Source of the DNA: DATARH01 sp036268075
GTDB lineage: Bacteria; Pseudomonadota; Alphaproteobacteria; ATCC43930; CGMCC-115725
DNA length: 64,000 nt
Assembly (NCBI GenBank): GCA_036268075.1
Contig: DATAUV010000115.1
Location: forward strand, 1-64,000
Direction: 5' to 3'
Shown: one piece after another, positions 17,251 to 28,113 of the stretch
Position numbering within the stretch: the first letter of the stretch is position 1
Layout of the letters: the number at the start of each line of letters is the position of its first letter
Notes under the pieces: model-generated
Told to the model about the DNA's origin: nothing
Database searches by the model: none
Seen by the model: only the letters and a program-made list of their open reading frames with translations
Made by a program: the position numbers and the translations under genes

Positions 17251-17682
17251 ATGATCTCGCGCCTCGAGCAACTGTGTCTCGACAAAGGCTTGAAGATGAC
17301 TGAGCAGCGCCGGGTGATTGCCCGGGTGCTGTCGGACGCGGCTGACCATCCCGATGTCGAGCAGGTTTATCGGCGCTCGACCGAGATCGATCCGCATATC
17401 AGCATCGCCACGGTGTACCGCACGGTCCGCCTGTTCGAGGAAGCGAACATCCTCGCCCGCCACGATTTCGGCGAGGGGCGCGCCCGCTACGAGGAAATGC
17501 CGAGCGACCACCACGACCACCTGATCAACCTGCAGACCGGCGAGGTGATCGAGTTCCGCAACGAGGACATCGAAAAACTGCAACATTTTGTTGCTAGCCA
17601 GCTTGGCTATGACCTCGTCGGACATAAGCTCGAGCTTTACGCGGTCCCCCGCCGCGACGAGCGCGGGAAAGACCGAGAATGA
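17251..17682 (+). CDS. fur: Fur family transcriptional regulator
   Basis: A 143-residue metalloregulator with an N-terminal winged helix (MTEQRRVIARVL, ISIATVYRTVRLFEEANILARHDFG) and a His-rich dimerisation domain (SDHHDHLINLQTGEVIEF). The HHDH segment and HDHLI are the classical Fur metal ligands, separating it from the Irr-like paralogue at 41205. In many alphaproteobacteria this Fur responds to manganese (Mur) rather than iron, and that cannot be decided here. There is no C-terminal CxxC structural zinc site. Confidence 0.92.
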   Translation: MISRLEQLCLDKGLKMTEQRRVIARVLSDAADHPDVEQVYRRSTEIDPHISIATVYRTVRLFEEANILARHDFGEGRARYEEMPSDHHDHLINLQTGEVIEFRNEDIEKLQHFVASQLGYDLVGHKLELYAVPRRDERGKDRE

Positions 17683-17722
17683 CCCCGTTCTTCCGCACTT
17701 CCGGCCGGTTGAGCCGGGATCG

Positions 17723-18595
17723 ATGAATCCGGTCGGCACGATCGACCCGCCGCCGTCGCGGCTCAAATCCCCGCTCGGCCCCGCCGCGCCGAACCCGCGC
17801 CACCGAATCGTCGATCTTTCCGCCGGCCGGCTGCAGGTGCGTCTCGCCGAGGACCGCGCCGATATCGAGGCGGCGCAGGCGCTGCGCTACCGCGTGTTCT
17901 ACGAGACGATGGGTGCGCAGCCGCTGTCCGGGATGGCGCATGACCGGCGCGATTTCGACCCGTTCGACGAGTTCTGCGACCATCTCCTCGTCATCGACCA
18001 CGAATCCGGCCACGCCGGCGGCGAGGTCGTCGGCACCTACCGGCTGATCCGCCGCGGCGCGGCGCAGCGTTGCGGCCGGTTCTACTCGTCGGCCGAGTAC
18101 GACATCTCGACCTTGATCGCCTCGCCCGGGGAAATCCTCGAGTTGGGGCGGTCCTGCGTCGATCCCGGCTATCGCGGCCGCGGCGCGATGCAGCTTTTGT
18201 GGGGCGGCATCGCGGCCTATGTCTTCCACTACGACATCGCGCTGATGTTCGGCTGCGCGAGCCTCCCCGGCACCGACCCCGAGGCGCTGGCCGAGCCGCT
18301 CTCCTACCTCCATCACCATCACCTCGCGCCGCCCGAGCTCAGGGCGCGCGCGCTGCCCGAGCGCTACGTCGACATGCGCCGGCGCGACCCCGTGGCCGAT
18401 TCGGGGCGGGTCAAGGCCGGCCTGCCGCCGCTGATCAAAGGCTACCTCCGCCTCGGCGGGTTTGTCGGCGACGGCGCCGTGATCGACGAGCAGTTCAACA
18501 CCACCGACGTCTTCATCGTCGTCAAGACCGACCTCGTGGCCGAGAAGTACTCCCGGCATTACGTCAGGACCGCGAAGGACCCGTGGTCGGCCTAG
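17723..18595 (+). CDS. olsB: L-ornithine N-alpha-acyltransferase
   Basis: A 290-residue GNAT-fold enzyme of the OlsB family, which moves a 3-hydroxyacyl group from ACP to ornithine in the first step of ornithine-lipid synthesis. Diagnostic stretches are AQALRYRVFYETMG, DRRDFDPFDEFCDHLLVID, LELGRSCVDPGYRGRGAMQLLWGGIAAYV and FGCASLPGTDPE. The ATG at 17723 is used; the frame continues upstream into the fur gene without family similarity. The next gene, olsA, overlaps its 3' end, so the pathway is encoded as a pair. Confidence 0.9.
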   Translation: MNPVGTIDPPPSRLKSPLGPAAPNPRHRIVDLSAGRLQVRLAEDRADIEAAQALRYRVFYETMGAQPLSGMAHDRRDFDPFDEFCDHLLVIDHESGHAGGEVVGTYRLIRRGAAQRCGRFYSSAEYDISTLIASPGEILELGRSCVDPGYRGRGAMQLLWGGIAAYVFHYDIALMFGCASLPGTDPEALAEPLSYLHHHHLAPPELRARALPERYVDMRRRDPVADSGRVKAGLPPLIKGYLRLGGFVGDGAVIDEQFNTTDVFIVVKTDLVAEKYSRHYVRTAKDPWSA

Positions 18596-19440
18596 CGCGC
18601 ATCGGCTCGATGCGGCTGCGCATCTGGCGGCTGACGGCGTATCTCGTCCTGACGTTGACGCTGATGCCGGTGCAGGTCCTCGGGATGCTGCTGCGCCGGC
18701 CCTGGGCGGAGACGCTGCCGCGCCTCTACCATCGCCTGTGCTGCCGCGCGCTCGGCATCCGCGTGCGCCGGATCGGCGAGCCGACGTTGAAGCGCCCGGT
18801 GCTTTACGCCGCCAATCACATCTCCTACCTCGACATCACCGCGCTCGGCTCGGTGGTGGTCGGCGGCTTTGTCGCCAAGTCCGAGGTCGGGCGCTGGCCG
18901 CTCTTCGGCTGGCTCGCGAAGATGCAGCGCTGCGTCTTTGTCGACCGCCAGGTGCGCAGCACCGCGACCCAGCGCGACGCATTGACCGAGCGCCTCGCCG
19001 CCGGGGACGCGCTGATCCTCTTTCCCGAGGGCACCAGCCACGACGGCAACCGCATCCTGCCGTTCAAGAGCGCCCTCTTCAGCGCGGCGATGCTGCCCCA
19101 GGTCGCGGTGCAGCCGGTCTCGGTGACCTATACCCGGCTCGACGGGATGCCGCTCGGCCGCGGGCTCCGGCCGCTCTTCGCCTGGTATGGCGATATGGCG
19201 ATGGCGCCCCATCTATGGCGAGTGCTCGGGCTGGGCACGCTGGAGATCGTCATCGAGTTCCACCGCCCGACGAATTTCGCCGAATGCGGCTCGCGCAAGG
19301 CCCTGGCCGCCTATTGCGAGGCCCGCGTCCTCGCCGGCGTCAACGCCGCGCGCACCGGCCGTCAGCCCGCCGCCACCACGTCGCCGCGCGAGCGGGTCGA
19401 GCCGGCCGCGGTGGATTTCGCGGCGACTGTTTCCGGATGA
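18583..19440 (+). CDS. olsA: lyso-ornithine lipid O-acyltransferase (PlsC family)
   Basis: A 285-residue membrane-bound acyltransferase. The NH-x4-D motif is NHISYLD (about residue 80) and the substrate motif is FPEGTSHDGN (about residue 148), both typical of PlsC/AGPAT enzymes. A hydrophobic segment lies near the N terminus. Its partnership with OlsB supports the second step of ornithine-lipid synthesis. The GTG at 18583, inside the end of olsB and preceded by GAAGGA, is the chosen start; the ATG at 18610 is the alternative. A general lysophosphatidate acyltransferase role cannot be excluded. Confidence 0.85.
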   Translation: MVGLARIGSMRLRIWRLTAYLVLTLTLMPVQVLGMLLRRPWAETLPRLYHRLCCRALGIRVRRIGEPTLKRPVLYAANHISYLDITALGSVVVGGFVAKSEVGRWPLFGWLAKMQRCVFVDRQVRSTATQRDALTERLAAGDALILFPEGTSHDGNRILPFKSALFSAAMLPQVAVQPVSVTYTRLDGMPLGRGLRPLFAWYGDMAMAPHLWRVLGLGTLEIVIEFHRPTNFAECGSRKALAAYCEARVLAGVNAARTGRQPAATTSPRERVEPAAVDFAATVSG

Positions 19441-20753
19441 CGATGAAGCGCCTCTACATCAAGACCTATGGCTGCCAGATGAACGTCTACGATTCGGCGC
19501 GCATGGCCGAATTGATGACGCCGCTGGGCTACCTCCCCGCCGAAACCCCGGCCGGCGCCGACCTCGTGATCCTCAACACCTGCCACATCCGCGAGAAGGC
19601 GGCCGAGAAGGTCTATTCCGAGCTCGGCACGATCCGCCGCCTGAAGCGCGCGAAGGAAAAGACCGGCGGCAACATGGTCGTCGCCGTCGCCGGCTGCGTC
19701 GCCCAGGCCGAGGGCGAGGAGATCATGGCGCGGGCGCCGATCGTCGACATGGTCTTCGGCCCCCAGGCCTATCACCGCCTGCCCGAGATGGTCGCCAAGG
19801 CGACCCGCGCCGGCGGCGGCATCCTCGACACGAGCTTTCCGCCGGAAGCCAAGTTCGACCACCTCCCCGCCCGCACCGGCGAGGCCGCGGTCAGCGCCTT
19901 TCTGACGATCCAGGAGGGCTGCGACAAATTCTGCACGTTCTGCGTCGTCCCCTACACCCGCGGCGCCGAATTCTCGCGCCCCCTCGGTGAAATCCTGACC
20001 GAGGCCCGCAGCCTCGTCGATGCCGGCGCGCGCGAGATCACCCTCCTCGGCCAGAACGTCAACGCCTACCACGACGGATCGTACGGCCTCGGCGACCTCT
20101 TGCGAGCCCTCGCCGAGCTCCCGGGCCTCGTCCGCCTGCGCTACACGACCTCGCACCCGCGCGATGTCGACGACGCGCTCGTCGCCGCGCATCGCGACCT
20201 CGACGTGGTGATGCCGTTCCTGCACCTGCCGGTGCAAAGCGGGGCCGACCGGGTGTTGGCTCAGATGAACCGGCGCCACACCGCCGACGACTATCGCCGC
20301 ACGATCGACCGGCTGCGCCAGGCGCGGCCCGACATCGCGTTTTCCTCGGATTTCATCGTCGGGTTCCCCGGCGAAGGCGACAAGGACTTCCACGCCACAC
20401 TCGACCTGGTGAAGGAGATCGGATTTGCGCAGTCGTTCTCGTTCAAATACTCGCCCCGCCCCGGTACCCCCGCCGCATCGCTGCCCCAAGTGCCTGAAAT
20501 GGTGAAGGCCGAGCGCCTCGCCGAGCTGCAGGCCCTGCTGCGCGCGCAGCAAAACGACTTCAACCATGCCGCAATCGGGCAGGTCATGCCGGTGCTGTTC
20601 GAAAAGCCGGGCCGCCACCCCGGCCAGCTCACCGGCCGCACCCCGCGTCTCCACCCGGTCCACGCGACGGTCGAGGGAGGCGCGATCGGTAGGGTGCTGC
20701 CGGTCAGGATCGACGCCGTCCTGGGGAACAGCCTCTCGGGCAGCCTCGCATGA
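19437..20753 (+). CDS. miaB: tRNA-2-methylthio-N6-dimethylallyladenosine synthase MiaB
   Basis: A 438-residue radical-SAM methylthiotransferase acting on A37 of tRNAs that read U-initial codons. The N-terminal domain has three cluster Cys (TYGCQMN, LNTCHIREKA, AGCVAQ). The radical-SAM triad is C-x3-C-x2-C in EGCDKFCTFCVVPYTRG (about residue 160). A TRAM domain closes the protein. The start overlaps the olsA stop (ATGA) and the stop overlaps the phoH start (ATGA), so the run olsB to lnt is likely one transcript. Confidence 0.97.
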   Translation: MTMKRLYIKTYGCQMNVYDSARMAELMTPLGYLPAETPAGADLVILNTCHIREKAAEKVYSELGTIRRLKRAKEKTGGNMVVAVAGCVAQAEGEEIMARAPIVDMVFGPQAYHRLPEMVAKATRAGGGILDTSFPPEAKFDHLPARTGEAAVSAFLTIQEGCDKFCTFCVVPYTRGAEFSRPLGEILTEARSLVDAGAREITLLGQNVNAYHDGSYGLGDLLRALAELPGLVRLRYTTSHPRDVDDALVAAHRDLDVVMPFLHLPVQSGADRVLAQMNRRHTADDYRRTIDRLRQARPDIAFSSDFIVGFPGEGDKDFHATLDLVKEIGFAQSFSFKYSPRPGTPAASLPQVPEMVKAERLAELQALLRAQQNDFNHAAIGQVMPVLFEKPGRHPGQLTGRTPRLHPVHATVEGGAIGRVLPVRIDAVLGNSLSGSLA

Positions 20754-21757
20754 GCGCCCCGACCCCGGCGGCGGCGGCCGGCGACCGCGCCGCCCGCAAC
20801 CAGATCGAGTTCGACGACAACCTCCTGCTGCCGCTGCTCTACGGCGAGCGCGACCAGAACCTCGACCAGATCGAGCGGCAGCTCGGCGTGTCGCTGGTGC
20901 CGCGCGGCAACCGGCTGTCGATTGCCGGCCCGGCCTCGGCGACCGCGGTCGCGCATTTGGCGCTGTCGCAGCTTTACGACCGGCTCAAGAGCGGCCAGGA
21001 GGTCGATCCTGCCCAGGTCGGTACGGCGATCCGCTTTGCCCACGCCGCGGTCGACGACAAGACGCTGAACCTCTGGCACGAGGACGCCGCGTTCCGCACG
21101 CGCAAGCGCCGCATCGCCGCGCGCTCGGTGACCCAGGCGGCCTATATCAAGGCGCTCCGCGAGAGCGAGCTGGTGTTCGGGCTCGGCCCCGCCGGCACCG
21201 GCAAGACCTATCTCGCGGTTGCCGCCGCGGTCGATCTGCTGATGGCGGGGCGGGTCGAGCGCATCATCCTGTCGCGCCCGGCGGTGGAGGCCGGCGAGCG
21301 GCTCGGCTTCCTCCCCGGCGATGTGCGCGACAAGGTCGACCCGTACCTGCGCCCGATCTTCGACGCGCTCAACGACATGCTGCCCGGCGACCAGCTCCAG
21401 AAGCGCATGGCGAGCGGCGAGATCGAGGTCGCCCCGCTTGCCTTCATGCGCGGCCGCACCCTCGCCCACGCCTTCGTCATCCTCGACGAGGCGCAGAACA
21501 CGACGCCGGTGCAGATGAAGATGTTCCTGACGCGGCTCGGCGAAGGGTCGCGCATGGTCGTCACCGGCGACCCGACCCAGGTCGACCTCGCGCCCGGCGC
21601 CCGCTCCGGCCTCGCCGACGCGCTCGACGCGCTGCGCGGCGTGCCGGAGGCCGCAATCGTCCGCTTCACCGAGCAGGATGTCGTCCGCCACAACCTCGTC
21701 GCCCGCATCGTCGGCGCCTACGAAGCCCGCGACCGCGCCGGACGAGGGAATGACTAG
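20750..21757 (+). CDS. PhoH family ATPase
   Basis: A 335-residue PhoH/YbeZ protein. Walker A is GLGPAGTGKTYLA (about residue 145), with Walker B VILDEAQNTTPVQMKMFLTRLG and TGDPTQVDL further on. The N-terminal KH-like part fits the PhoH-like family. In other bacteria YbeZ works with the RNase YbeY in rRNA processing and with RNA helicases. The gene order miaB-phoH-ybeY-ybeX-lnt is conserved across proteobacteria and supports this role. A palindromic repeat separates it from ybeY. Confidence 0.94.
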   Translation: MSAPTPAAAAGDRAARNQIEFDDNLLLPLLYGERDQNLDQIERQLGVSLVPRGNRLSIAGPASATAVAHLALSQLYDRLKSGQEVDPAQVGTAIRFAHAAVDDKTLNLWHEDAAFRTRKRRIAARSVTQAAYIKALRESELVFGLGPAGTGKTYLAVAAAVDLLMAGRVERIILSRPAVEAGERLGFLPGDVRDKVDPYLRPIFDALNDMLPGDQLQKRMASGEIEVAPLAFMRGRTLAHAFVILDEAQNTTPVQMKMFLTRLGEGSRMVVTGDPTQVDLAPGARSGLADALDALRGVPEAAIVRFTEQDVVRHNLVARIVGAYEARDRAGRGND

Positions 21758-21775
21758 CGCCGTGGCCAGGGCAAT

Positions 21776-21850
21776 GATGGGTTTCGCTGCGCTCTACCCA
21801 TCCTACGAGCACCGGCGCCGTAGGATGGGTTGAGCATCGCGAAACCCATC
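21776..21850. repeat. palindromic repeat, TAGGATGGG family, copy 3
   Basis: Inverted arms at 21776-21807 and 21819-21850 have a variant core (GGGTTTCGC...CTACCCATCC). The element has inserted into the otherwise tightly packed phoH-ybeY junction. A TTG at 21830 inside it is in frame with ybeY and could give an extended N terminus, although the ATG at 21863 is the better start. Confidence 0.87.
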
Positions 21851-21862
21851 GGGCATTCGCAT

Positions 21863-22348
21863 ATGGGCCCCGCTTCGACGATCGACATCGCGGTCACCAT
21901 CCATCACGGCGACTGGGGCGACTGCGCCCCCGCGGTCGAGGCCGCCGCCCGCTTGGCCCTCGCCGGCGAAAGCGGCCCCGTCGCCGTCGACATCACCCTC
22001 ACCGACGATCCCGAGCAGCAGCGCCTCAACCGCACCTGGCGCGGCAAGGACGCGCCGACCAACGTCCTCGCCTTCCCCGGCGACGGACCGGTGCCCCCAG
22101 GCGCGCCGCAAACGGGGGCGCCGCGAATCCTCGGCGATGTCGTGCTCGCGCTGTCGACGATCCGGCGCGAGGCGGCCGAGCAGGACAAGCCCTTTGCCGA
22201 TCACCTGCGCCACCTCGTCGTTCACGGGGTATTGCACCTGCTCGGCCACGATCACGACGAGCCGGCGGCGGCGGCCGCGATGGAGCGGCGCGAAATCGCG
22301 CTCCTGGCCGAATTAGGGGTACCGGATCCGTACCGCGACACCATTTGA
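21863..22348 (+). CDS. ybeY: endoribonuclease YbeY
   Basis: A 161-residue metal-dependent RNase for 16S rRNA 3'-end maturation and 70S quality control. The zinc site is the H-x3-H-x5-H motif in HLVVHGVLHLLGHDHD (about residue 120). The preceding RNRTWRGKDAPTNVLAFP-type segment (LNRTWRGKDAPTNVLAFPG) and LGDVVL are conserved. The ATG at 21863 is preferred over the TTG at 21830, which lies in the palindromic repeat. It belongs with phoH and ybeX. Confidence 0.95.
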   Translation: MGPASTIDIAVTIHHGDWGDCAPAVEAAARLALAGESGPVAVDITLTDDPEQQRLNRTWRGKDAPTNVLAFPGDGPVPPGAPQTGAPRILGDVVLALSTIRREAAEQDKPFADHLRHLVVHGVLHLLGHDHDEPAAAAAMERREIALLAELGVPDPYRDTI

Positions 22349-22372
22349 AAGAGGAACAGGGGTCTCCCTTAG

Positions 22373-23279
<907 letters not shown>

Positions 23280-23287
<8 letters not shown>

Positions 23288-24905
23288 GGCGGCGACCCTG
23301 CGGGTCCAGCCCGGCACTCGCATCGACACCCCGCTGAGCCGCCTCGCCTTTACCCTCGCCACCCTGCCCGCTTGGGGCCGCTACACGCTCGCCGTGCTGC
23401 TCGGCGCGCTGATGGCCGCGGCGATGCCGCCGGTCGATCTGTCGCCGGTCGTCTTCGTCGCCTTCCCCGGCCTCATCTGGCTCGACGAGGGGAGCCCGAG
23501 CGCCTGGGCCTCGTTCCGCCTCGGCTACGCGTTCGCCGCCGGGTTTTTCGTCGCCGGGATGTACTGGATCGCGGTCGCGCTGTTTGTCGACATCGCCCGG
23601 TATTGGTGGGCCTTGCCGTTCGCGGTATTCGGCGTGCCGACGCTGCTGGCTTTCTTTCCGGCTGCGGCGATGGGCCTCCTCGGCCTCGCCACGCGGCGCT
23701 TCGGGCTTTCCGGCGTCGCCCGCGTGTGCCTTTTCGCCGTCTTGTGGTGCGTAGCGGAATGGACCCGCGGCCACATCATGACCGGGTTTCCCTGGAACCT
23801 CGTCGGCTATGCCTGGTCGGGCGGGTTTCCCGGTGCGCTCGCGCTGCTGCAGGTGACCGCCTGGACCGGCATCTACGGCCTCAGCTTCCTGACCACCCTC
23901 GCCGCCGCGGTGCTCGCCCTGCTCGGCGCGCCGGCGCCGGTGCCGCGCTCGATCCGGGGCACGACGATGCCGGTCATCGCCGCCGCGCTGATCCTCGGCA
24001 TCCCCGCCGCGGCCGGGGCGATCCGGCTCGACCGCTCGCCGACCGTGCTGACCGACACCGTGCTGCGGCTGGTGCAGCCCTCGATCCCGCAGACGCTGCG
24101 CTGGGATGCCGGCGCCGCCGAGGCGAATTTCCATCGCCTCGTCGAGCTCAGCGGCACCTCCGGCGGCCCGCCGCCCGCCGCCGTGCTGTGGCCGGAAGGC
24201 GCCGCGACCTTTTATCTCGAACGCGACGCCGCCCACCGCGAGGCCGCCGCCGGCGCCGCGCCCAAGGGCGGCTACCTGATCACCGGCGCGATCCGCAGCG
24301 ACCCGCCGACCGGCCGGCCCACAGGCTATTTCAACAGCATCGAGGCGATCGACGGCGCCGGCACGATCCGAGCCACCTACGACAAGGCCCATCTCGTCCC
24401 GTTCGGCGAGTACATGCCGCTGCGCTGGCTGTTGCCGATCGACGGCTTTATCGCCGGCAGCACCGACCTCAGCGCCGGCGACGGGCCGCACACGATCAGC
24501 CTGCCCGGCCTGCCGCCGTTCGCGCCGGCGGTGTGCTACGAGGCGATCTTTCCGCACACGATCGTCGACGAGCGCAATCGCCCCGACTGGATCCTCAACG
24601 TCACCAACGACGCCTGGTACGGCCGCAGCTCCGGCCCCTACCAGCATTTCGCGATCGCCCGCACCCGCGCGATCGAGGAGGGGCTGCCGCTGGTGCGCGT
24701 CGGCAACAACGGGATCAGCGGCGTGGTCGACCCCGAGGGCCGCGTTATCGCCCATACGACGCTCGACGCGATCGGCTATGCCGACGTCACCCTGCCGCAG
24801 CCGCGCGGGAAGACGCTGTACGCCCGCGCCGACGACTGGATTTTCGCGGCCCTTCTGCTGCTCGGCCTGATCCCCGCCTTGCTCCGGCCACGCGCCTACC
24901 GGTAG
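23280..24905 (+). CDS. lnt: apolipoprotein N-acyltransferase
   Basis: A 541-residue inner-membrane enzyme that adds the third acyl chain to lipoproteins before outer-membrane sorting. Hydrophobic segments fill about the first 200 residues. A nitrilase-like periplasmic domain follows, with the catalytic Glu in LWPEGAAT, Lys in KAHLVPFGEYMPL and Cys in AVCYEAIFP. A final hydrophobic segment (FAALLLLGLIPALL) closes the protein. The start overlaps the end of the CorC gene by 8 bases, which agrees with the conserved operon order. Confidence 0.96.
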
Positions 24906-24930
24906 CGTTCGGGCAACCGGAGAGCAAACA

Positions 24931-26238
24931 ATGCCCGCGACGCCCCCGAACATCGTCTTCATCATGGCCGACGACCTCGGCTACGCGGATCTCTCGTGCT
25001 GCGGCCGGCGCGATTTCTCGACCCCGAACATCGATCGCATCGCCGAGCGCGGCGTGCGCTTCACCCAGGCCTATGCCAACTCCGCCGTGTGCTCGGCGAC
25101 GCGGCTGGCGCTGATCACCGGCCGCTACCAGTACCGGCTGCCGCTCGGGCTCGAGGAGCCGCTCGCCGGCAAGACCGATATCGGACTGCCGCCCGAACAC
25201 CCGACTCTCCCCTCGCTGCTGCGCGCGGCCGGGTATCGCACGGCCCTCCTCGGCAAATGGCATCTCGGCGTGCTGCCGAATTTTGGGCCACTCAAAAGCG
25301 GTTATGAGAGCTTCTGGGGCATCCGCAGCGGCGCCATCGACTACTACTCGCACCTGAATTCGCGCGGCACGCCCGATCTGTGGGACGGCGACGAGCCGAC
25401 CGACCGGCCCGGCTACCTGACGGACCTCCTCGGCGACCGTGCCGTCGAGACGATCGAGCGCCGCACAAGCGCCGGCGAGCCGTTCTTCCTGAGCCTGCAT
25501 TTCAACGCGCCGCATTGGCCGTGGGAAGCGCCCGGCGACGAGGCCGAATCCCAGCGCCTGCGCGGCGGCAATCTGCGCCATTACGACGGCGGCACCCAGC
25601 GCACCTACGCCCGCATGGTGCAGGCGATGGACCGCCAGGTCGGCCGGGTCCTGCAGGCGCTCGACACGAGCGGCGCGGCCGGCAACACGATCGTGATCTT
25701 CACCAGCGACAATGGCGGCGGGCGGTTCTCCGACACGTGGCCGTTCACCGGCGTCAAGACCGAGCTGCTCGAAGGCGGGTTGCGGGTCCCGGCGCTGGTC
25801 TGCTGGCCCGAGCGCGTCCCCGCCGGCCGCACGAGCGATCAGGTCATGGTCACGATGGACTGGTTCCCGACACTCCTCGAAGCCGCCGGCGCCGCGCCGG
25901 ACCCCGAATATCCCGCCGACGGCATCAGCCTGCTGCCGGGTTTGGCCGACGGCGCCGCCCCAATCCCGCGCAAGCTGTTCTGGCGCTACAAGACGAATGC
26001 GCAGCAGGCCCTGCGCGACGGCGACTTCAAATACCTGAAGATTCGCGACAACACCTATCTGTTCGACGTCGTCGGCGACCCGCGCGAGCGCGCCAACCTC
26101 AAGGGCCGCCGCACCGAAATCTTCGACCGCCTCGTCGCCGAGTGGAGCGCGTGGAACGCCGCGATGCTCCCCGAAATCCCCGACAGCTTCGGCGAGGTGT
26201 TCACCGCCGCCGACCTGGCGGACCACATCGGCTCCTAG
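24931..26238 (+). CDS. sulfatase family hydrolase
   Basis: A 435-residue alkaline-phosphatase-superfamily protein. The N terminus NIVFIMADDLGYADLSCCG holds the metal-binding Asp pair. The active-site motif is CSATR (about residue 52), the C-x-A/P-x-R pattern whose Cys is converted to formylglycine. GKWHLG and TSDNGG are further metal/sulfate-site motifs. No signal peptide is evident, so a cytoplasmic location or a missed start is possible. No maturase gene (FGE or anSME) is in the window. The substrate (sulfate or phosphonate ester) is unknown. Confidence 0.88.
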   Translation: MPATPPNIVFIMADDLGYADLSCCGRRDFSTPNIDRIAERGVRFTQAYANSAVCSATRLALITGRYQYRLPLGLEEPLAGKTDIGLPPEHPTLPSLLRAAGYRTALLGKWHLGVLPNFGPLKSGYESFWGIRSGAIDYYSHLNSRGTPDLWDGDEPTDRPGYLTDLLGDRAVETIERRTSAGEPFFLSLHFNAPHWPWEAPGDEAESQRLRGGNLRHYDGGTQRTYARMVQAMDRQVGRVLQALDTSGAAGNTIVIFTSDNGGGRFSDTWPFTGVKTELLEGGLRVPALVCWPERVPAGRTSDQVMVTMDWFPTLLEAAGAAPDPEYPADGISLLPGLADGAAPIPRKLFWRYKTNAQQALRDGDFKYLKIRDNTYLFDVVGDPRERANLKGRRTEIFDRLVAEWSAWNAAMLPEIPDSFGEVFTAADLADHIGS

Positions 26239-26355
26239 CTGCCGGCCCCTCCGTCCGGCAACTCAGGGTTGCCGCGGCTCCCCAGGCCACCGGCTTGACC
26301 GCATACCATCGTGTGCTCTATCAACATCGCCTGCTACCTTGGCGAGCAAGCACAT

Positions 26356-26814
26356 ATGGCCCTCACCCGACTGCCGCGGCGCCCCGGCCGCCGCAAGACC
26401 GACAAGCCCAACCCGATCGACATCCATGTCGGCTCGCGCATCCGGCTTCGCCGCAACATGCTGGCGCTGAGCCAGGAAAAGCTCGGCGAGGCGATCGGCC
26501 TCACCTTCCAGCAGGTGCAGAAATACGAGCGCGGCGCCAACCGGGTCGGCGCGAGCCGGCTGCACGAGCTGAGCCGCGTGCTCGACGTGCCGGTGTCGTT
26601 CTTCTTCGACGATCTCGATCCGGTCCGCGCGCCCGCGCTGCAGGGCTTCTCCGAATCGCCGGGCGAGGGCTTCGACAACGACCCGCTGCGCAAGCGGGAG
26701 ACGCTCGAACTCGTCAGCGCCTATTACGAGATCGAGGACGTGGTGCTGCGCCGCCGCCTGTTCGATCTGGTCAAGGCACTGGTCGCGACGGCGGGAGAAA
26801 CGGCGGAGGCCTGA
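26356..26814 (+). CDS. XRE family helix-turn-helix regulator
   Basis: A 152-residue regulator with an N-terminal Cro/CI helix-turn-helix (IRLRRNMLALSQEKLGEAIGLTFQQVQKYERGANRVGASRLHELSRVLDVPVSFFF, about residues 28-85). The C-terminal about 60 residues (RETLELVSAYYEIEDVVLRRRLFDLVKAL) are helical and resemble the family often found in alphaproteobacteria. The ATG at 26356 is used; a GTG at 26311 is in frame. It precedes metK by about 108 bases and may regulate it. A 16-bp perfect palindrome just after its stop is a candidate operator. Confidence 0.88.
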   Translation: MALTRLPRRPGRRKTDKPNPIDIHVGSRIRLRRNMLALSQEKLGEAIGLTFQQVQKYERGANRVGASRLHELSRVLDVPVSFFFDDLDPVRAPALQGFSESPGEGFDNDPLRKRETLELVSAYYEIEDVVLRRRLFDLVKALVATAGETAEA

Positions 26815-26820
26815 CGGCCG

Positions 26821-26892
26821 CCCGATCGCGATCGGGCTTGACGCCGGCCCCGCCAGATTCGACAACGACGCCACGCCGCCCGCCTGGGCGGC
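26821..26892 (+). promoter_or_regulatory. palindrome, possible promoter and hairpin in the metK leader
   Basis: CCCGATCGCGATCGGG at 26821-26836 is a perfect 16-bp palindrome. Adjoining it, TTGACG (26838-26843) could be a -35 box with a weak -10 at 26861-26866. A perfect 7-bp hairpin, GCCGCCC/GGGCGGC with a GCCT loop, lies at 26875-26892, 30 bases before the metK start. No known SAM riboswitch class could be recognised by eye. Confidence 0.45.
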
Positions 26893-26921
26893 CGGGTTTA
26901 TGTGACTAGGGGGACCGTCCT

Positions 26922-28082
<1,161 letters not shown>

Positions 28083-28113
28083 TCAGAAACCTGTTGACCA
28101 AGGGCCTTTTGAC

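Noticed and set aside
26815..26921. SAM-binding riboswitch upstream of metK
   Set aside because: Only simple palindromes are visible. No conserved core of a known SAM or SAH riboswitch could be matched by eye; a covariance search would settle it.
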